Positions 13,801 through 28,200 of a stretch of DNA of 64,000 bases are shown here, piece after piece (within the stretch, counting starts at the first letter, position 1; each line of letters starts with the position of its first letter). The position numbers and the translations under genes are program-made. The notes under the pieces were generated by a model, which saw only the letters and a program-made list of their open reading frames with translations, ran no database searches and had not been told where the DNA came from. Origin of the DNA: Ceratotherium simum simum (taxonomy: Eukaryota; Chordata; Mammalia; Perissodactyla; Rhinocerotidae); contig NW_004454175.1 in the NCBI RefSeq assembly GCF_000283155.1, positions 7,501,881 through 7,565,880 of the forward strand, read 5' to 3'.

Positions 13801-16800
13801 CTCTCGTGATGGTTTGGGGTGTGTCCTGCCAAAACATAGCTGATTTCGTGTTTCTTTTATTAAAACACTCATTCCCAAACTGATCATCACATTCCTTGCA
13901 GTGGTCAAATTTTATTATATGGAGCAGTGCCAGGTCTTTTTCATTAGGGAATGGTGTACTTCATCAGAAAATCTATTGTCACAAAAAAAAAAAACCAAAC
14001 TATTCCCAGGAGACCTTTCTGGGATTTCAAATGGTAGCCTCAGCTTAGAACTTAATTTTCCCTTAGATACTTATTCCAAGCAAATGCAAACTAGCATCAG
14101 GACTCCAATGCACTATTAAATGCTAAGAGCAATAATCCCTATGCTATTCCCTCATTTCCCTTAACAGTTTTTATCATTGTACTAGAATTAAGCTATTAGA
14201 TAGTTGAGAGCCAAAAGTATAGGATGATATTAAGGTAACCATCATTTAAATGGTAGGGATTAAAGAAGTTCTTTTTTTTTAACCCTACATAGTTGTGATT
14301 TTATTTAGGTTGATCAATTTTAGACTAACATGGAGACCATTTTGAAGGTAATAAAAAGGCCAACATTAGACATTCACAAAGAAACATATTATTTTGAATT
14401 TGTATAAATGGCAGCAAATTGATCTGATTTATTTAGTCCTGTTTCTTGGCATTATTCCTATGACTAAGGGTTCATCAAAACTGTACACTTTCTTTGGGAT
14501 AAATTTGTAGTAGAAATGACCGTTTAGCAGAGGTTTCTCTGTTTGTTGCACATATACTTGTAACGTTACCATGGTGTCAACGGCAGCGGGTACAGCCATT
14601 GACTTTGGGCCTCTTGTCAATGTCAAACAAAAGCGCTTAGCTCTGGGGTTGGCACATGGTAGGGACTTTTTTAAAAAGTGATTGTTTCTTCCAATATTTT
14701 TTCCCCTGTCCTGAATTACCTTGCTTTTGTTTGGCACATTTTAAAACTCATATATAGAAAGACAAAAGGCGACTCCAACCCTCTCACTTGCAACAAATCC
14801 AGGTGGATGTAAGAACCACAGAAGCAGCTGCCTCAACCTTGAGTTCTGCCAAGGAGCTCTAGCTGTCCTTTAGGAACGCGTGGGGTTATAATGAGTGCAT
14901 TTTCCACCCCTACCAGCATGGTGCCCGAGGCATTCAGAAACATATTAACACTGCAATGCTTCTGTAGTCTGGAAGAATAGAACAGCAACCTGAATTTTCT
15001 TCTATCTTCCTAATAATAGAAGAAAAGAGGGACAGTGGTCAGGATGCCTGGATTTTTCCTTTGTTCCATAAAACATGTCCAGGATCAGGAATGTTAATAT
15101 ACATATGGATTCTACCTCGGCACCCCTTACAATGAAATGAGGTGACACTTCTTTATTATGCACTTAGGCCTGCAGCCCCCACCTCTCAGAGGGCTCCCTG
15201 CCTGCTAGTTAAGCATGCTTTCCTTGTATAGTTGTTCTTATTGGCTATACCAATTAAGCTCCATTTATCCATCCACTCAATTAATTCAAGAGGTATTTAT
15301 TGTGTTAGAATCTGTTTGAGACACTTCTGTAGATCAGCGAATGAAACATAAAAAGATGACTACCCTCATGGAGCTTATAGCCTAGTGGTGTGAGACTAAC
15401 AATAGCATGACAAGAATTAAATTTTATGGTATTTTAGAAGAAGATAATGATGGAAAAATGAAAAAAGAAGGCAGAGTACAGGGAATTAGGGAGTGCTGTA
15501 TAAGGAGTAAAGAGCGCAATTTTAAATGGGGTGGTCAGAGTTGGCCTTATTCAGAAGGTGACATGTAAGCAGACTTGAAAGAAGGAAGCGAGTTATCAGT
15601 ATAGGTGTCTAGGATAGTGGTTCTCAACTTTAGCATTCAACAGCACCACCTAGAGGGCTTGCTAAAACACCAATTACTGGGCCCCGCCTGGAGTTCCTGA
15701 TTCAGTAGGTCATCAGTGAGGCCTGAGAATTTGCATGTCTACAAAGTTCCCAGGTGATGCTGATACCTGGAATCATACTCAGAGAATCTCTGATCTAGGA
15801 GAACAATATAGAAAGAAGAGCTAGGTAAAAATCCCTCAAGACAAGAATGTGGCTGGTGTTTTAGGGAACAATGGGGAGGCAAGGATGGCTGGAAAAGTGA
15901 ACTAGGGGGAGAAAGAGTCAGATCATATAGGACCTGTGACTTTTTCTCTGAGTGAAATGAGGCTCTATTGTAGAGTTTTGAGCAGAGAAGTGACATGGTC
16001 TGACTTAGTAATAAAAAGGAATACTCTAGCCGCGATGTTGAGACTAGACAGTACAGGACTAAGGGTTGACACAGGGAGAAGAAAATACTGCAATAACCCA
16101 GGTGAGAGATGATGGCTCCAATGAAGGTGGTAACAGTGGATATGGTGAGAAATAGTTGGAAGACAGAGCCTACACAATTTGCTGACAAATTGGAAGTTTG
16201 GCATTTGAGAAAGAGAGGCTCCAAGATGACTTCAAGATCTTTAGCCCAAGCAACTGGGAAGAATGTAGTTTTTATCAATCAAGACAGAATATACAAGAGA
16301 AACAACTTCTGGGTGGAAAATTCTGGAGTTCAGTTCTGGACCTGCTGAGCTGGAGAGACCTGTTTTACTTTCAAGTGTAAATATCAATTAAGCATTTGTG
16401 TATACTCATCTGGAGTTGGAGAGAGGCCTAGAGCTGGAAATATAACTTAATGCCTCTTCGGCATATGGATGGTTTTTAAAGCCATACGAGATGGCTGAGG
16501 TCACTCCAGGAGGAGAAGAAGGCCAAAGTCTGCACTCTGGGACACTACAACGTGAAGAGGTTGGAGAGAAGAGAAGGTTTACAAAGGAGAAGAGAAGAAC
16601 CAATCAGTAAGTAAGGAAGAAAACCAAGAGTTTGTGGCATCCTGGGAGTGAAGTGAATAAAGCAGAGCAAGAAGGAGGGCATGACGATGTTCTCAATGCT
16701 GCTGCTCTGTCAGATAAGATGACGACTGAGAACTGACCATCGGGTTTAGCAATGTGGAGGCTCTTAGTGATCATGACAACAGCATTTCAGAGGAGCAGTA

Positions 16801-19800
16801 GGGGAAGAGGAGGAAAGGAATTGAAGATAGAGAGTATAGTTATCCTTTCACAAAACTTTGCTCCAACTCCAAAGGGAACCAAAGAAATGGAGTTGGGAGT
16901 CAGTAGCTGACAAGAGAAGTGGAGTGAAGCGTTCTTTTTTTTTTTTTTTTTAAATAAGAGAAATAGCATGTTTTTATGCTAATGAATGTCCTCCAATAGA
17001 GTGAAAAAGTTATGACATAGATGAGAGGAGAGAATAGTTGGAGCAAAGTTCTTGAGAAGGCAAGAGGGGTGAGATTCATTGTACAAATGAGAGGCTTGGT
17101 TCTAGATAGGCACATGCGTAGTTTATCTGTGTATGGGCTTGCAGATGCTGGGTAGATGTGGTGGGAGGACTGTGGTGTCCTGAATCGTAAAGCAAACTCT
17201 TTCTGATTGCTTTAATATTCTCAGTGAAGTGAGAAGCAAAGTCATTAGCTTGAGTAGGGATAGGAGAAGTGGTATTTGGAGTTTGGGAAGAAGATATGAA
17301 ATCATCTTCTCGGAGAGTGGGAGAGTAAGGAAGTACACTGGTTGTGAGATGGCATTAGGGTCTAACTTGCACTCACAGTCGTAAAGTGAGATTATCAGTA
17401 TGACTGTGGTTTTTTCCAGTCACATTCAACCTTACAGGTGGGAGTAGATGAAGAGTTACAATTAACCAGGGCTGTGGTTTGCCAAGAGCGTGAAGCAAAG
17501 GAGGGGCAAGAGTCGAGGGAACATGCATGGGAGTGGTTATATTGTTGGCCACGAAGTTTAAGCAAGGTAAGGCAAGGAGAGAGGACATTGAAAGAATGAA
17601 GGACGGGGTAAAAAAAGTTGAATTGGATGTCCCAGGGGGATCAGCAAATTGTTAGAATTGAGTATTAAAGGGAATGAGCTGGAAAGATCTCATCAATATT
17701 ACAACACGTAAAAGCCATTGGGGACCTGAAGGTGAGGAAAAGATTAAATTTTCTTTTTATTTTTGCTCATAATTCCTTGATTATCTCATGCAAATGAAAG
17801 TCTTTAAACCTATTTGTATTTATAAAACCTTCATGTTTTTTGACTGTAGAGTATTTGGCTATTAAAAAAACCCCAAATCTCATTACCAAACTTGAGCTTT
17901 TATTAAATCCTTCTCTTTTAATCATACATTCTCTAATTCCTTGCTGGATCTTCTAGGAATATAGGAGATATTTTTAACAACCTAAAAGCATCCATATCAC
18001 TAGCAGGTACATTTTCTGGTATGTTCTTTTTCTGAGAATATATGGTCATTTATCTGGTTGGTAGGCACATCAGTTTTCTCAAGTCTTCTCAATCTACTCA
18101 TAATTAAAACAGTCTCACAGGATTGTTTTACTTGAATGGTCAAAATTTGTTCCTCAGAAAATAGAAAGGAAGGTAGAAATTATTTTTTTTCTTAAAAAAC
18201 TCTATTATATTTTAGTTCTTTATAGTTATGTCAAGCTTTAAATTTTGCTGTTAGAGGCATAAAATTATCAGATTTTACAAAAGTAGAACCTAGAATTTAG
18301 AGTTGAGAGTTCATAAAAGGTCTCTAGGATGTAAGGGAAATGGTTAATTTTTTTATACCTTATAGTATTTTATCTATTGAAATTCTCTTCTATTAGTCAT
18401 CACTTTTCTCTCTATGAAAATATATTTCTCCATCCATGTAAGCATATGAAAATGAGTCTTTGTCTTTGCTGTATTCAAATATACAATTTTATTAGATCTT
18501 AGAGATTTCTTAGGACAAGATCTTAGGACAAGGGATAATTTTGAGGCTGTTTTGATTTAGGGAAACCCAATCAATTACAGCAGTTTTTAGATATGTTGGA
18601 GCAGCCATGGTAGTGAGACTTCCCTTAAGGTTTTTATAGATGATATTTCTTGGTTGATCTTGATGGAATCTCTGCATCAAAATACTCACTGATATTTGAG
18701 AAGAGAAGAAGGGTGCTTCATTGGGATAACAAATGAAGTAACAGCATTCCCTTCCTGCTTACAGCATTTTCAACAAAAGCTAGAAATAATGTAGCTTAGT
18801 CATTGGCCCAGGAATGCCTGTCTCTATTGATATTCTGAGATCCAATGAGTTCAGTGGCCTTAGCATGTTGTATAAAAATCATGAAATCAACCTGCCTACC
18901 TGTATAGAGAATTAGTTAATTTTTTTCTTTCCCTTGGCTTCTCTAATTTCTGGATTTTGGATTTCTGAAGTAAAGGAATTTTATTTTGTTATATGGGTCT
19001 TTAGATGACTTCTAAAACCCATCTGTTTCAGTAACAACTTCAAGCAAGTGAAAGTGTATTTGATTAGTAAATATATTTTATTTGTATTTTTTATTTGCTT
19101 ATATTGTTACTATACAAGCACATAGTTTAATGGAACACCATTTGCTCCAAAGTGGTTATATTTTAACCATAGCACACTATGGACTGATCCAGATATGCAT
19201 ACATTTCTGCTGAAAATCTAAGTGCAAGCAAACTATATAACTATACTGATATCATGGTATTCTAGAAGTGGACTGGTTATTCCAACATGTGTTAATTCTT
19301 TGTTCGATTGCAAGATCTTTGAAAACAGGATATTATCTTTTGTATGCTTGTATTCATCTTAGAGCTAACACAACTCATTACATAAGGCAGAAGGCCAATA
19401 AATATTTAGTAAATTTATGGATGATATGTTCTCGGTGTTATTTAAAGAATTCTGTAAGAGAAATTCTGAAAATGTTCCACTGGTATAATGGTTAAGGCAT
19501 CTGTCTTGGTGTTGTCTTTTCTCAGTGGAAGTGTCAGATGTTTGACAGTTCTCCATCTTCTGAACCGAGCTTACTAGATAAAGTGATTACAATTACACAT
19601 GGTGCTGCTGGCTCAGGTTCCAATCTATGCCTTAGTCTTACCTTCTCCCACCCCAACCCATACTCCACATTGGCACTAGAGAGGTATTTCAAAAAGACAC
19701 ACTTAAACATATTCCTTACCCTTTCCCTTTCAGGTATAGATTAGGTTGCCCTCCTTTTTCTGTACTTGTGTACACATATATCAGAACATTCAGCCCCCAC

Positions 19801-22800
19801 ACTATATGTGTGGATTTACGGGTTACAGACTGTGACATAGGTACTAACTTTCAGTTTTGTATCCCTAGAGCCTTCCTTGCACACAGTAGACCCGTGAGTA
19901 GATATCTATGTTTATACCTCAACATCATTTTTCATTCAGCAACACTTTATAAATATTTCTGGCTCCACCCTTTAAATAAATTCCTTCACTACATAAACAC
20001 AAAAGGACATGGGCCTAAAACTCTGTTCTCAAGTTGGCCATAAATACAAATTTCTGTGAAAGTCAAACAAGAAGGCAGACTTTGTGTAATTTCAGGCATG
20101 TGCTAATTTGCATGCTTCTGGGTGCCCTATATTATGTAATTGTCCATAAAAATGTGGCACAGAATCTTCATTATTTTTAATATAGATAGCACATGCCCAT
20201 CCAAATTAAAAACTTTAAGCAAATCTACTTTTTCTCTCCCAATACTTAATTAGTCACTTCAAGACATTTTTGGTATTACAGCTTTTGTGTTTAGGTGGAG
20301 CTGTTAAAGTTAAATAAGTGTGAGTATCTGTCAAATACAGTTCTTGCAAGAGTGCATGTACATTTTATATATTGTGAGAAAAGCATAATTAATAGCTAAT
20401 TAGGATAATGAAAGTAATATACACCAGATGTAGAGAAGACCTTGTGGAAAATTAGTATGAATTAGATAACATGTGATTTGGTCAAAGCAAGCTTGTTGAG
20501 AAGAACTAAAACAGTGGACATGTGGAGGGACAATCAGTGGCTGTCTAGTCCCACACCTAGGGAATAATTTAATCAAGTTTGCTATTGTAATACTCAGGGC
20601 TTCAAGCTGTTCCGTTTTCACAAGTTGATAACTTGGGATTTGGGCCTTGATTTTCGGCATTCCTATATGGTCAAGGTTTCATGTTGAGATGATCACTTAT
20701 CAAGGAAATTAATAAAATTGTCTCCAAGTATAAGAATGGAAAAATAATGAGAGATCTTGAGTACTCTGGTTCATGCTCCAACTCTTCCAGGTACCTCTTA
20801 ATTAATACACTTCTAATACTTGTTGCGTAACTCATTTTCTATTTAATGTTCATTGGTTGGCAATAGTCTAAGTTTCTTTTTTCTTATTCCTTCCAAATGT
20901 TCACCAGAATTTCTTATTATAAGAAACTGAAAGTCAGTAATTCCTTGGTTGGCTTATATAGGTACATTTTGAAGCAACATACACATAATAATGATAATAT
21001 CTAAGATCTATTGAGACCTTAACAAGTGCCAGGTATTGTGCTAAGTGTTTGACAGACATCATGCCACTGAATCCTCACAATAATAGGTGTAGGCATCATC
21101 ACCATCATCATTATCACTATTCCCATTTTCAAATGAGGTAACTGAGCTATAGACAAATTGAGTAATTTGCCCAAAGTTATAGAGATAATAAGTGATGGAC
21201 CTGAGATTTGAGACCTAGTAGTCTACGTCCAGATCACTTGCTTTTAACCACTGCATACGTATATTGATAATGTTGTAAATGACAAGAAAAGAAGAAAAAA
21301 TTACATCCTTTTTTAATAATTACATAAAGACATAGAATAGATGTAGGCTTTTATGTGATATATGTCATCTTTATTAATTTACTTCTTTGATTTTTATCAA
21401 AAGTTATTATAAATGGAAGTAGCATAGCAATAATCTGTATCATAGGTATTTTTTTCTATCCATTAGGGGTTATTAATCAAGGAGCTTTGGAAATCTGTTC
21501 TTTACTTGCTTTCCGGCAGTAATGTTTAAGCCATATTCCAATTGTGAGATGTCTATAGATGAATAGAAACCTGATCGACTAACATTACTCACTAGAAGGT
21601 CTGTCAATTACTGTCATGGAGCTACTGAGGAACTCCCCAAGTTAATATAAATATAAACCTAAATTATGATGTAAGTTACTATGTCTGGCCCGGATGGAAA
21701 CACTTGAATCTCTTTCTTTAATGGTCAAGAGGGATTTTGTTGAATCTATTTTTTTAAATGAGAAGAACCTGTAGGTTGAAATGGCCATATGAAAAGTGGA
21801 GTAAAACTCAGATTTACAATTAAATTGTGAGTATGAGAGACATTCAAGTGTGTGACCAATTCTTCAAATATCTTCCAACTATAGCGACAATTCTAATACC
21901 AAGAAAAATACAAACTGCATAGTTCCTGTATAGATGGACTGTATCTGCTGACTGTGACTGCCCTCTCAAATCCTGAGATCATTTCTACCTTCAATTTTTG
22001 TTGTGCTTAGAATACTTGTTTCATAGATTTGCCATCAACATGTCTTATTTCATGTAATTTAATTAAATTGTCAACCGAATTCTGTTATAAATCCTCATGG
22101 ATTACTTTATAGTAAAATCTTATTTGCCCACCCTCTTAAATAAGCAAAGAAAAAAATAGTCTGTTTTGTTCAATACACTTTGAAAATCTCATTTCCGTCT
22201 AGGGAGGGCTCAGAGAGGTGCTTTCTAAGAGATGCCATGTCTTATATCTTATGTGATTCCATATATATATATATATACACACACATATATATATATATAT
22301 ATTTTTTTTTTGCTGAGGAAGATTTGCCCTGAGCTAACATCTGTTGCCAATCTTCTTCGTTTTTTGCTTGAGGAAGTTTCTTCCTGAGCTAACATCTGTA
22401 TCAATCTTCTATTTTATACGTGGGTCGCCGCATGGCCACTGACAGACCAGTGGTGTAGGTCTGCGCCCAGAAACCCAACCCAGGCCACCAAAGTGGAGCA
22501 TGCCAAACTTAACCACTATGCCACAGGGCTGGCTCACATATATTTTTTTCATAGACTTGAGATTCTAGAACACCTTTACTATCTAGTGAAGGGCTTCGTT
22601 AATTGTATGCCAAGTGCTTTCGAAGTTACTTTCTTGTCGATTATTTTACTGTTTGTGCATATGTATGTTAGTAAATAATTTTGAAAGTAATGTATATCCC
22701 CTTTTAATGAGGAAGCTAGCAAATAATCAAGTGAATAGATAAAATAATTTTTAAGTTCATTGGAAAGTGTTTTCAAAAAAGAGAAAAATAATACCTGCAT

Positions 22801-25241
22801 GTAGAAATAAAAGTTAAAATATATGAATTGACAATCAATGTAATAAACTCGAGCTGTTTCTTTGAGTGCAAAAAACAATACACTTTAAAAATCTAATGAT
22901 TCAGAAAGACTTTTTGACCACATATGAATAAGATTAGGAATGAGAAACACTGTGTAAAAATTAGAATGATATTAAATTTAGAAGAATATCATACAGAGCA
23001 GAATGGATTCTGAATGGGGTACAATTCCTGTGTAATCAATAAATAAATCCAAGAACTCTTTCTTTATAAAGTGTAAAAGCACAATAAACCTAGAAAAACA
23101 GCAACAACTAGTAAGAAAATTCAGTAAAGTAACTAGGATTAAAGATTAAATATACAAAACAAATAACTTTCCTATGTGCCATTTGTAACCTGTTAGAAAA
23201 TGCAATTGGATATGTTTCATAATAAATATGAAACGAATCAAATTGAATCAAAAGGTTACTGAGAGATATAAAAAGAAACCCTGAATAAATTCAGAGAGAG
23301 ATCATATTTCCACAAGTCTACTACAGGGAAATGTGAAATAGAATAAAATGTTGATTAGCATTTTGAAGTGATTTACAGAGTTTATAATGGAAAATGCTCA
23401 TGCTGTAATGTCAAGTTATGAAAAGTATGCATAGAAAATAGCATGAAAGAAAATATGCTTAAATGTAGACCATTATAACTATTATTGGATGGTTATAGTT
23501 TTTCATTTTTTTATACTTTTTGTGTTTTTTCTAATAAACATAAATGCTGTTGTGAAAAAATATACATGTTCAGTTTTATCACAATTTAGATTAAAAGATA
23601 AGGATTTTCTTTGGCTTCCATGTGTTGTGTTTGGCCTTATGTAGGAAAGGAGGAGCTTTTGTATTTTATTTACATGCTTATTTTTATTATTAATTTATGT
23701 GGTTTTAAATTTCCTTAGAAAGATGTGCGAGACATCCTCACCCCAATTCAGATTGAAGCTGCTTACCACCTTGGGCCTCATGTCATCAGTAAACGAAGTA
23801 CTGAGGAATTCCCACCCCTTCAGCCAATTCTTCAGCAGAAGAAAGAAAAAGACATCATTGAAAAAACAGTAGGTATATTTTTCTTTATTCACAACATTAT
23901 GTGACATATAACTAAAGAATTTTTTTTTGAAATATTGCATAATTCTGGGGAAATGAGTTATCTCTGAATTTTTTTAAATTTTTTATGAATTTTTTAATAA
24001 AGAGATTTATGATATATCTTGTTTTCCATTTTTCTTTATTTTTTATATTCCCTTTAGGATATTGAACTGAATATTTTAAAATATGCATTTAGTCATAGCA
24101 GTGGTTTCCCATATACGTAAAATGTTAATTTTCTCTCCTCAATGCATTGCCAGTGAAGAAACTGTATTACTAGAAAGCACTCAAAATGGAAGTGAGTTGG
24201 CTTCATGAGTTAGTTATTCACTGTCATCATCTGTGTTCAGTTTCTCTTTCTCATTTTCTGTCTCCCTCTCTCTCATTTTGTCTCCGTCTCACTCACCCTA
24301 CCCACGGATTCACTCGTGTCTTGTTAGTCAGATTCCCTTGCTAGATTGTACTCATTTATAAACATATGTATTTATGGTACATAACAATTTCTCTTTTTAA
24401 ATTTAACTTTGTGTTTTTCATCCACATCCCGGGATCAATTGCATTTTGAGATGGATGCTGCATTCTAACCAGTGAACTGCTTTTTCTAATTTATCCCAAG
24501 ATATATCAGTTTCACTGACATTGTGTTTATTCCCAGGAGTCTGGTTGTTCAGACCTTTACTGTCCAACAGCACAAAGACATAGTCAACAGGATGTTTTGG
24601 GGCATGGTAAAAGCATTCATTAAACATTTGCTAATGGCACACAGAATGTTAAAGATGAAAGGGACATTTAAAGGTCTAGTTCATATCCTGTCCAGACAAA
24701 ATTGCCCTTTGGTCACTTGAAGATATTTGACCTTACAATCACCACTGTCTGGTCTACAATACTAGACTGAATGAAGATAATAACTTCAGAGCACATTTTC
24801 TCTATACCCTTAGATGAAAATATTGATGAAGTCCATTTTTTTCACTCTTCTGTTGAACTTCAGTTTTCAATATCAACTATTTTTAAATGTCTTCAATAAT
24901 GGAAATCTCAATATTGTAATTACACAAGCCAAAACCTTAGCAATTTGTAGTTATATTAGAATAACATAATTTTGATTCTTAGAACAGCCTGATTTACAAA
25001 TAAGACTGGTAGGGCGGCTAGTCCCGTGGCACAAGCAGTTAAGTGCACGCATTCTGCTTCAGTGGCCCAGGGTTCGCGGGTTCGGATCCCGGGCGCGCAC
25101 TGACGCACCACTTGTCATGCCATGCTGTGGCGGCGTCCCATATGAAGTAGAGGAAGAGGCACAGAAGTTAGCTCAGGGCTAATCTTCCTCAGCAAAAAAA
25201 AGAGGAGGATCAGCATCAGATGTTAGATCAGGGCTGATCTC

Positions 25242-25276
<35 letters not shown>

Positions 25277-28200
25277 AAATAAATAAACAAATAAACAAAT
25301 AAGACTGGTAGAAGAAAAATCATATTTACTTAATCACTTAGAGAAAGATTTACACTTTCCGTCAGCTCCCCAGGTAGGCAGTCTGTGGTCTGATGTGCTG
25401 TTTGACAGCTCACCGGTCACTTCCCATTTCAGGTGCCTGGCTCCTCTGACTTTCTAGATTTCTTTTCCTGCATCTCTCCCTCTTTACCTATTCTGCTCAG
25501 CTTTCTTCATTTTTATCTCTCTCCATTTTGGCTTTGTCCAGCTTATACCTCAGGTCTTCCCATGAACCTTATAGTATCTCTGAGTCCTATTAAAATGCTT
25601 AGAGTTAAATAAATTCTGGAACCTTTATGATAGACTATCATTTAATCTTGTTCAATATATCCTCAAAATAAAATTTCTAAATTTCTACATTTTGTTATTT
25701 TCAATGAATATAAAATCACTGTCCTACCATCTGCAAAAATTAAATGCCATGCTTTTGCGTAATAAGTGGGATCAGACTACTGCATTACCAGAAAATTGAG
25801 AGGAACTCAACCAAGAACATCTTGGCAGCACAGGTTTTAAACCCTTACATAGGTTACTACCGCAGTTTGATTCAACTTATTTTTCTACACAGCTGTTATG
25901 AAATAAAAAATCATTTTTTCTACTTAAAAAATTTAGGCTTTAAATGTACCTATTGGAAGAACTTAGTTCCTTTAGCCCTGCTGCAATTATTTGTCACTTG
26001 AACCTACTGACTAATTTTCTAATTGAACTCTTCAAATGGGATAAAATAAGGAGTTATCAATTTGATTTATTAATTTCATTTTTCTCATGTATCATAGATG
26101 TCTTACTCTTTAAAAAACACAGAAATATACCTACTGAGTTTAACTAAAATAAAAAATACTGTCATATTTTATTTCCAGATAAACTTTGCAAGGTTTTGTG
26201 CCCACGAAAATTGTTCTGCTGATTTACAGGTTTCTGCAAAAATTGGATTTTTGAAGTAAGTATAGTTTATTCTCTGTTATTCATCAAGATGGGTTAATGG
26301 GTGTGTGCATGTGGTAGTTCTAAAGAGAAAAGAACTAAGAACTAATCTTCGGGGGTTAGTAGCATTTAAAGAACTGGAAAAGAACAACATTCTACTGTAA
26401 GAGATTAAGTGATCTATACATCATTCACATAAGTATATACTCAAAGATTACCACTTTGTGAAAGAAGGCTTTATGAGGCATGTTTTAATCTTTTATTGAT
26501 AAGTCAAAAGATATTTCAGGATTTAATCGTGCCTTGGGTTATCATTATAATTGTAGCTATGTTTTAGACATATGTAAGTGCCTGTTAACAGAGTTTTGAT
26601 GGCAAAATGAGCTAACCTTCACTACATTAATGCTTAGTTGTTTTTTTGTGTGTGTGTGTGAGGAAGATCAGCCCTGAGCTAACATCTGCCAATCCTCCTC
26701 TTTTTTTGCTGAGGAAGACTGGCCCTGTGCTAACTTCTGTGCCCATCTTCCTCCACTTTATATGGGATGCCACCACAGCATGGCTTGCCAAGCGGTGTGT
26801 CGGTGTGCACCCGGGATCCAAACTGGTGAACCCCGGGCCGCTGCCCTGGAGCGCACGCACTTAACCACTTGCACCACCGGGCCGGCCCCAATGCTTAGTT
26901 TTTTATCACCCAGAAAACTGGTTACATAATTCAGACTGATGTACAAAACAAAGAAATCCCTCTCTCTATATATAAACAACATTTGAAAAGGGATAAACCA
27001 TCTTGTTCTTCTAAATTCACAGAAGGTGCAACAGCAAAAAGAAAACATATGTAATGGGCTTAGAATAGCACCTAGCACATAGTGAAAACTAGATAAATGT
27101 TGGGAATAAACCATAATTTTGTAACATATCTAAATCCCCTATACTGAAATTGTTCTTCATATCAGAGGGAAGATATGAAAATGAGGAACAGAGAGACAGA
27201 ATTCCTACTTCAGGTTGAGGGATGGTTGTATGTGGGAAGTGAAGGAGGGGAAGGAAGCATCAGTGACAGGGCAGGAAGATGGGAAACTATTTGGGGAGGC
27301 AGGAATATAAAGGAAGGAAGTTTAGATTGGGGCATGTTGAATTTGGTAAGACTTCTCTCTGCAGCTTTCCACTTGAAAATCTAGTTCAGGATTGTATTTG
27401 GAAGTCCTCTACACATTGATGACTTGTGAGAATGCCCAGGGTGGCGGTAGGGGGTAGAAATGTGAATTTCACCGAGAAAAGAACTAAGGATCAAATGTTG
27501 GGGGGACAATTTTATTTTAAAGAGCTTAACAAGAATAGGGAGTACCTGTAGGAGACTGAAAAGAACTAAGAGGAGAGCCAATTCCATAGTGAAATAGCCA
27601 ATGGAGAATATAAAAAGAGGGACTTAATATCGTAAAATTTTGTAGAGAGATCAGATAGCATAATGACTGAGGAAAGGTTATGGGAGTTGGCATTTAAAAT
27701 GTGACTTGTAGGTAAAGAAGGGTGTCACTGGCAAATTTTGAGATAGAAATTTCAGTGCAGTAGTAGCCAAATGACAGGGTTAGTGACTAAGGGAAGGAGA
27801 ATATACTGCGAATAAGTAGATTCAACTACAGAATTTTTATGTATTTATCACATGTTGTTATTTATTTAATCATGGGAAGACATAAACAAGTGTGAGGGTC
27901 AAAGGCAGGGAAAAGAATAAATTGGAGAGAGAAATTTTCTACTTAAATCCAGGGGGCATTTTTCAGATCCTATTTGAACTCTTCTCTGAAGCATTTGACA
28001 GCTTTTCACTTCCTCTTTTGCTTTAATTTCCTTGATACCATCCTACTCCTATTCTCCTCCTACTTCTCAAGCCCCTCTTTCTCAATTGTCTTTGGAGGAT
28101 CTTTGATTTGGGCTCTACTGGCTCCCTAAATGGTCCTCTCTCATCCCTTTCTCACACTCCCATATATTCCCCAGATAATCTTGTTCCCAACTCTGTCCTC

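Larger units (their letters stand above)
13268..23718 (+). other. ITGA4: Large ITGA4 intron
   Basis: 10.4 kb. It holds a 2.3-kb LINE-2 (about 15275-17600) with a nested MER5A, a possible L2 piece (about 19540-19890), a MIR (21003-21262), an AT/CA microsatellite and ERE (22261-22534), and L1-like sequence (about 22900-23560). Nothing is recognised in 13268-15270, 17600-19500, 19900-21000 or 21270-22250. Confidence 0.6.

Noticed and set aside
15739..16278. 179-aa open frame on the - strand
   Set aside because: A chance stretch of a dead LINE-2 reverse transcriptase that runs on into a MER5A insertion. Not a gene.
19476..19505. tRNA-like text TGGTATAATGGTTAAGGCAT
   Set aside because: Only a box-A-like piece. 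There is no box B or cloverleaf downstream, so it is not a tRNA gene and is at most a SINE remnant.
22261..22302. TA/CA array considered as CRISPR-like or regulatory
   Set aside because: Simple microsatellite next to a SINE tail; no spacer structure.
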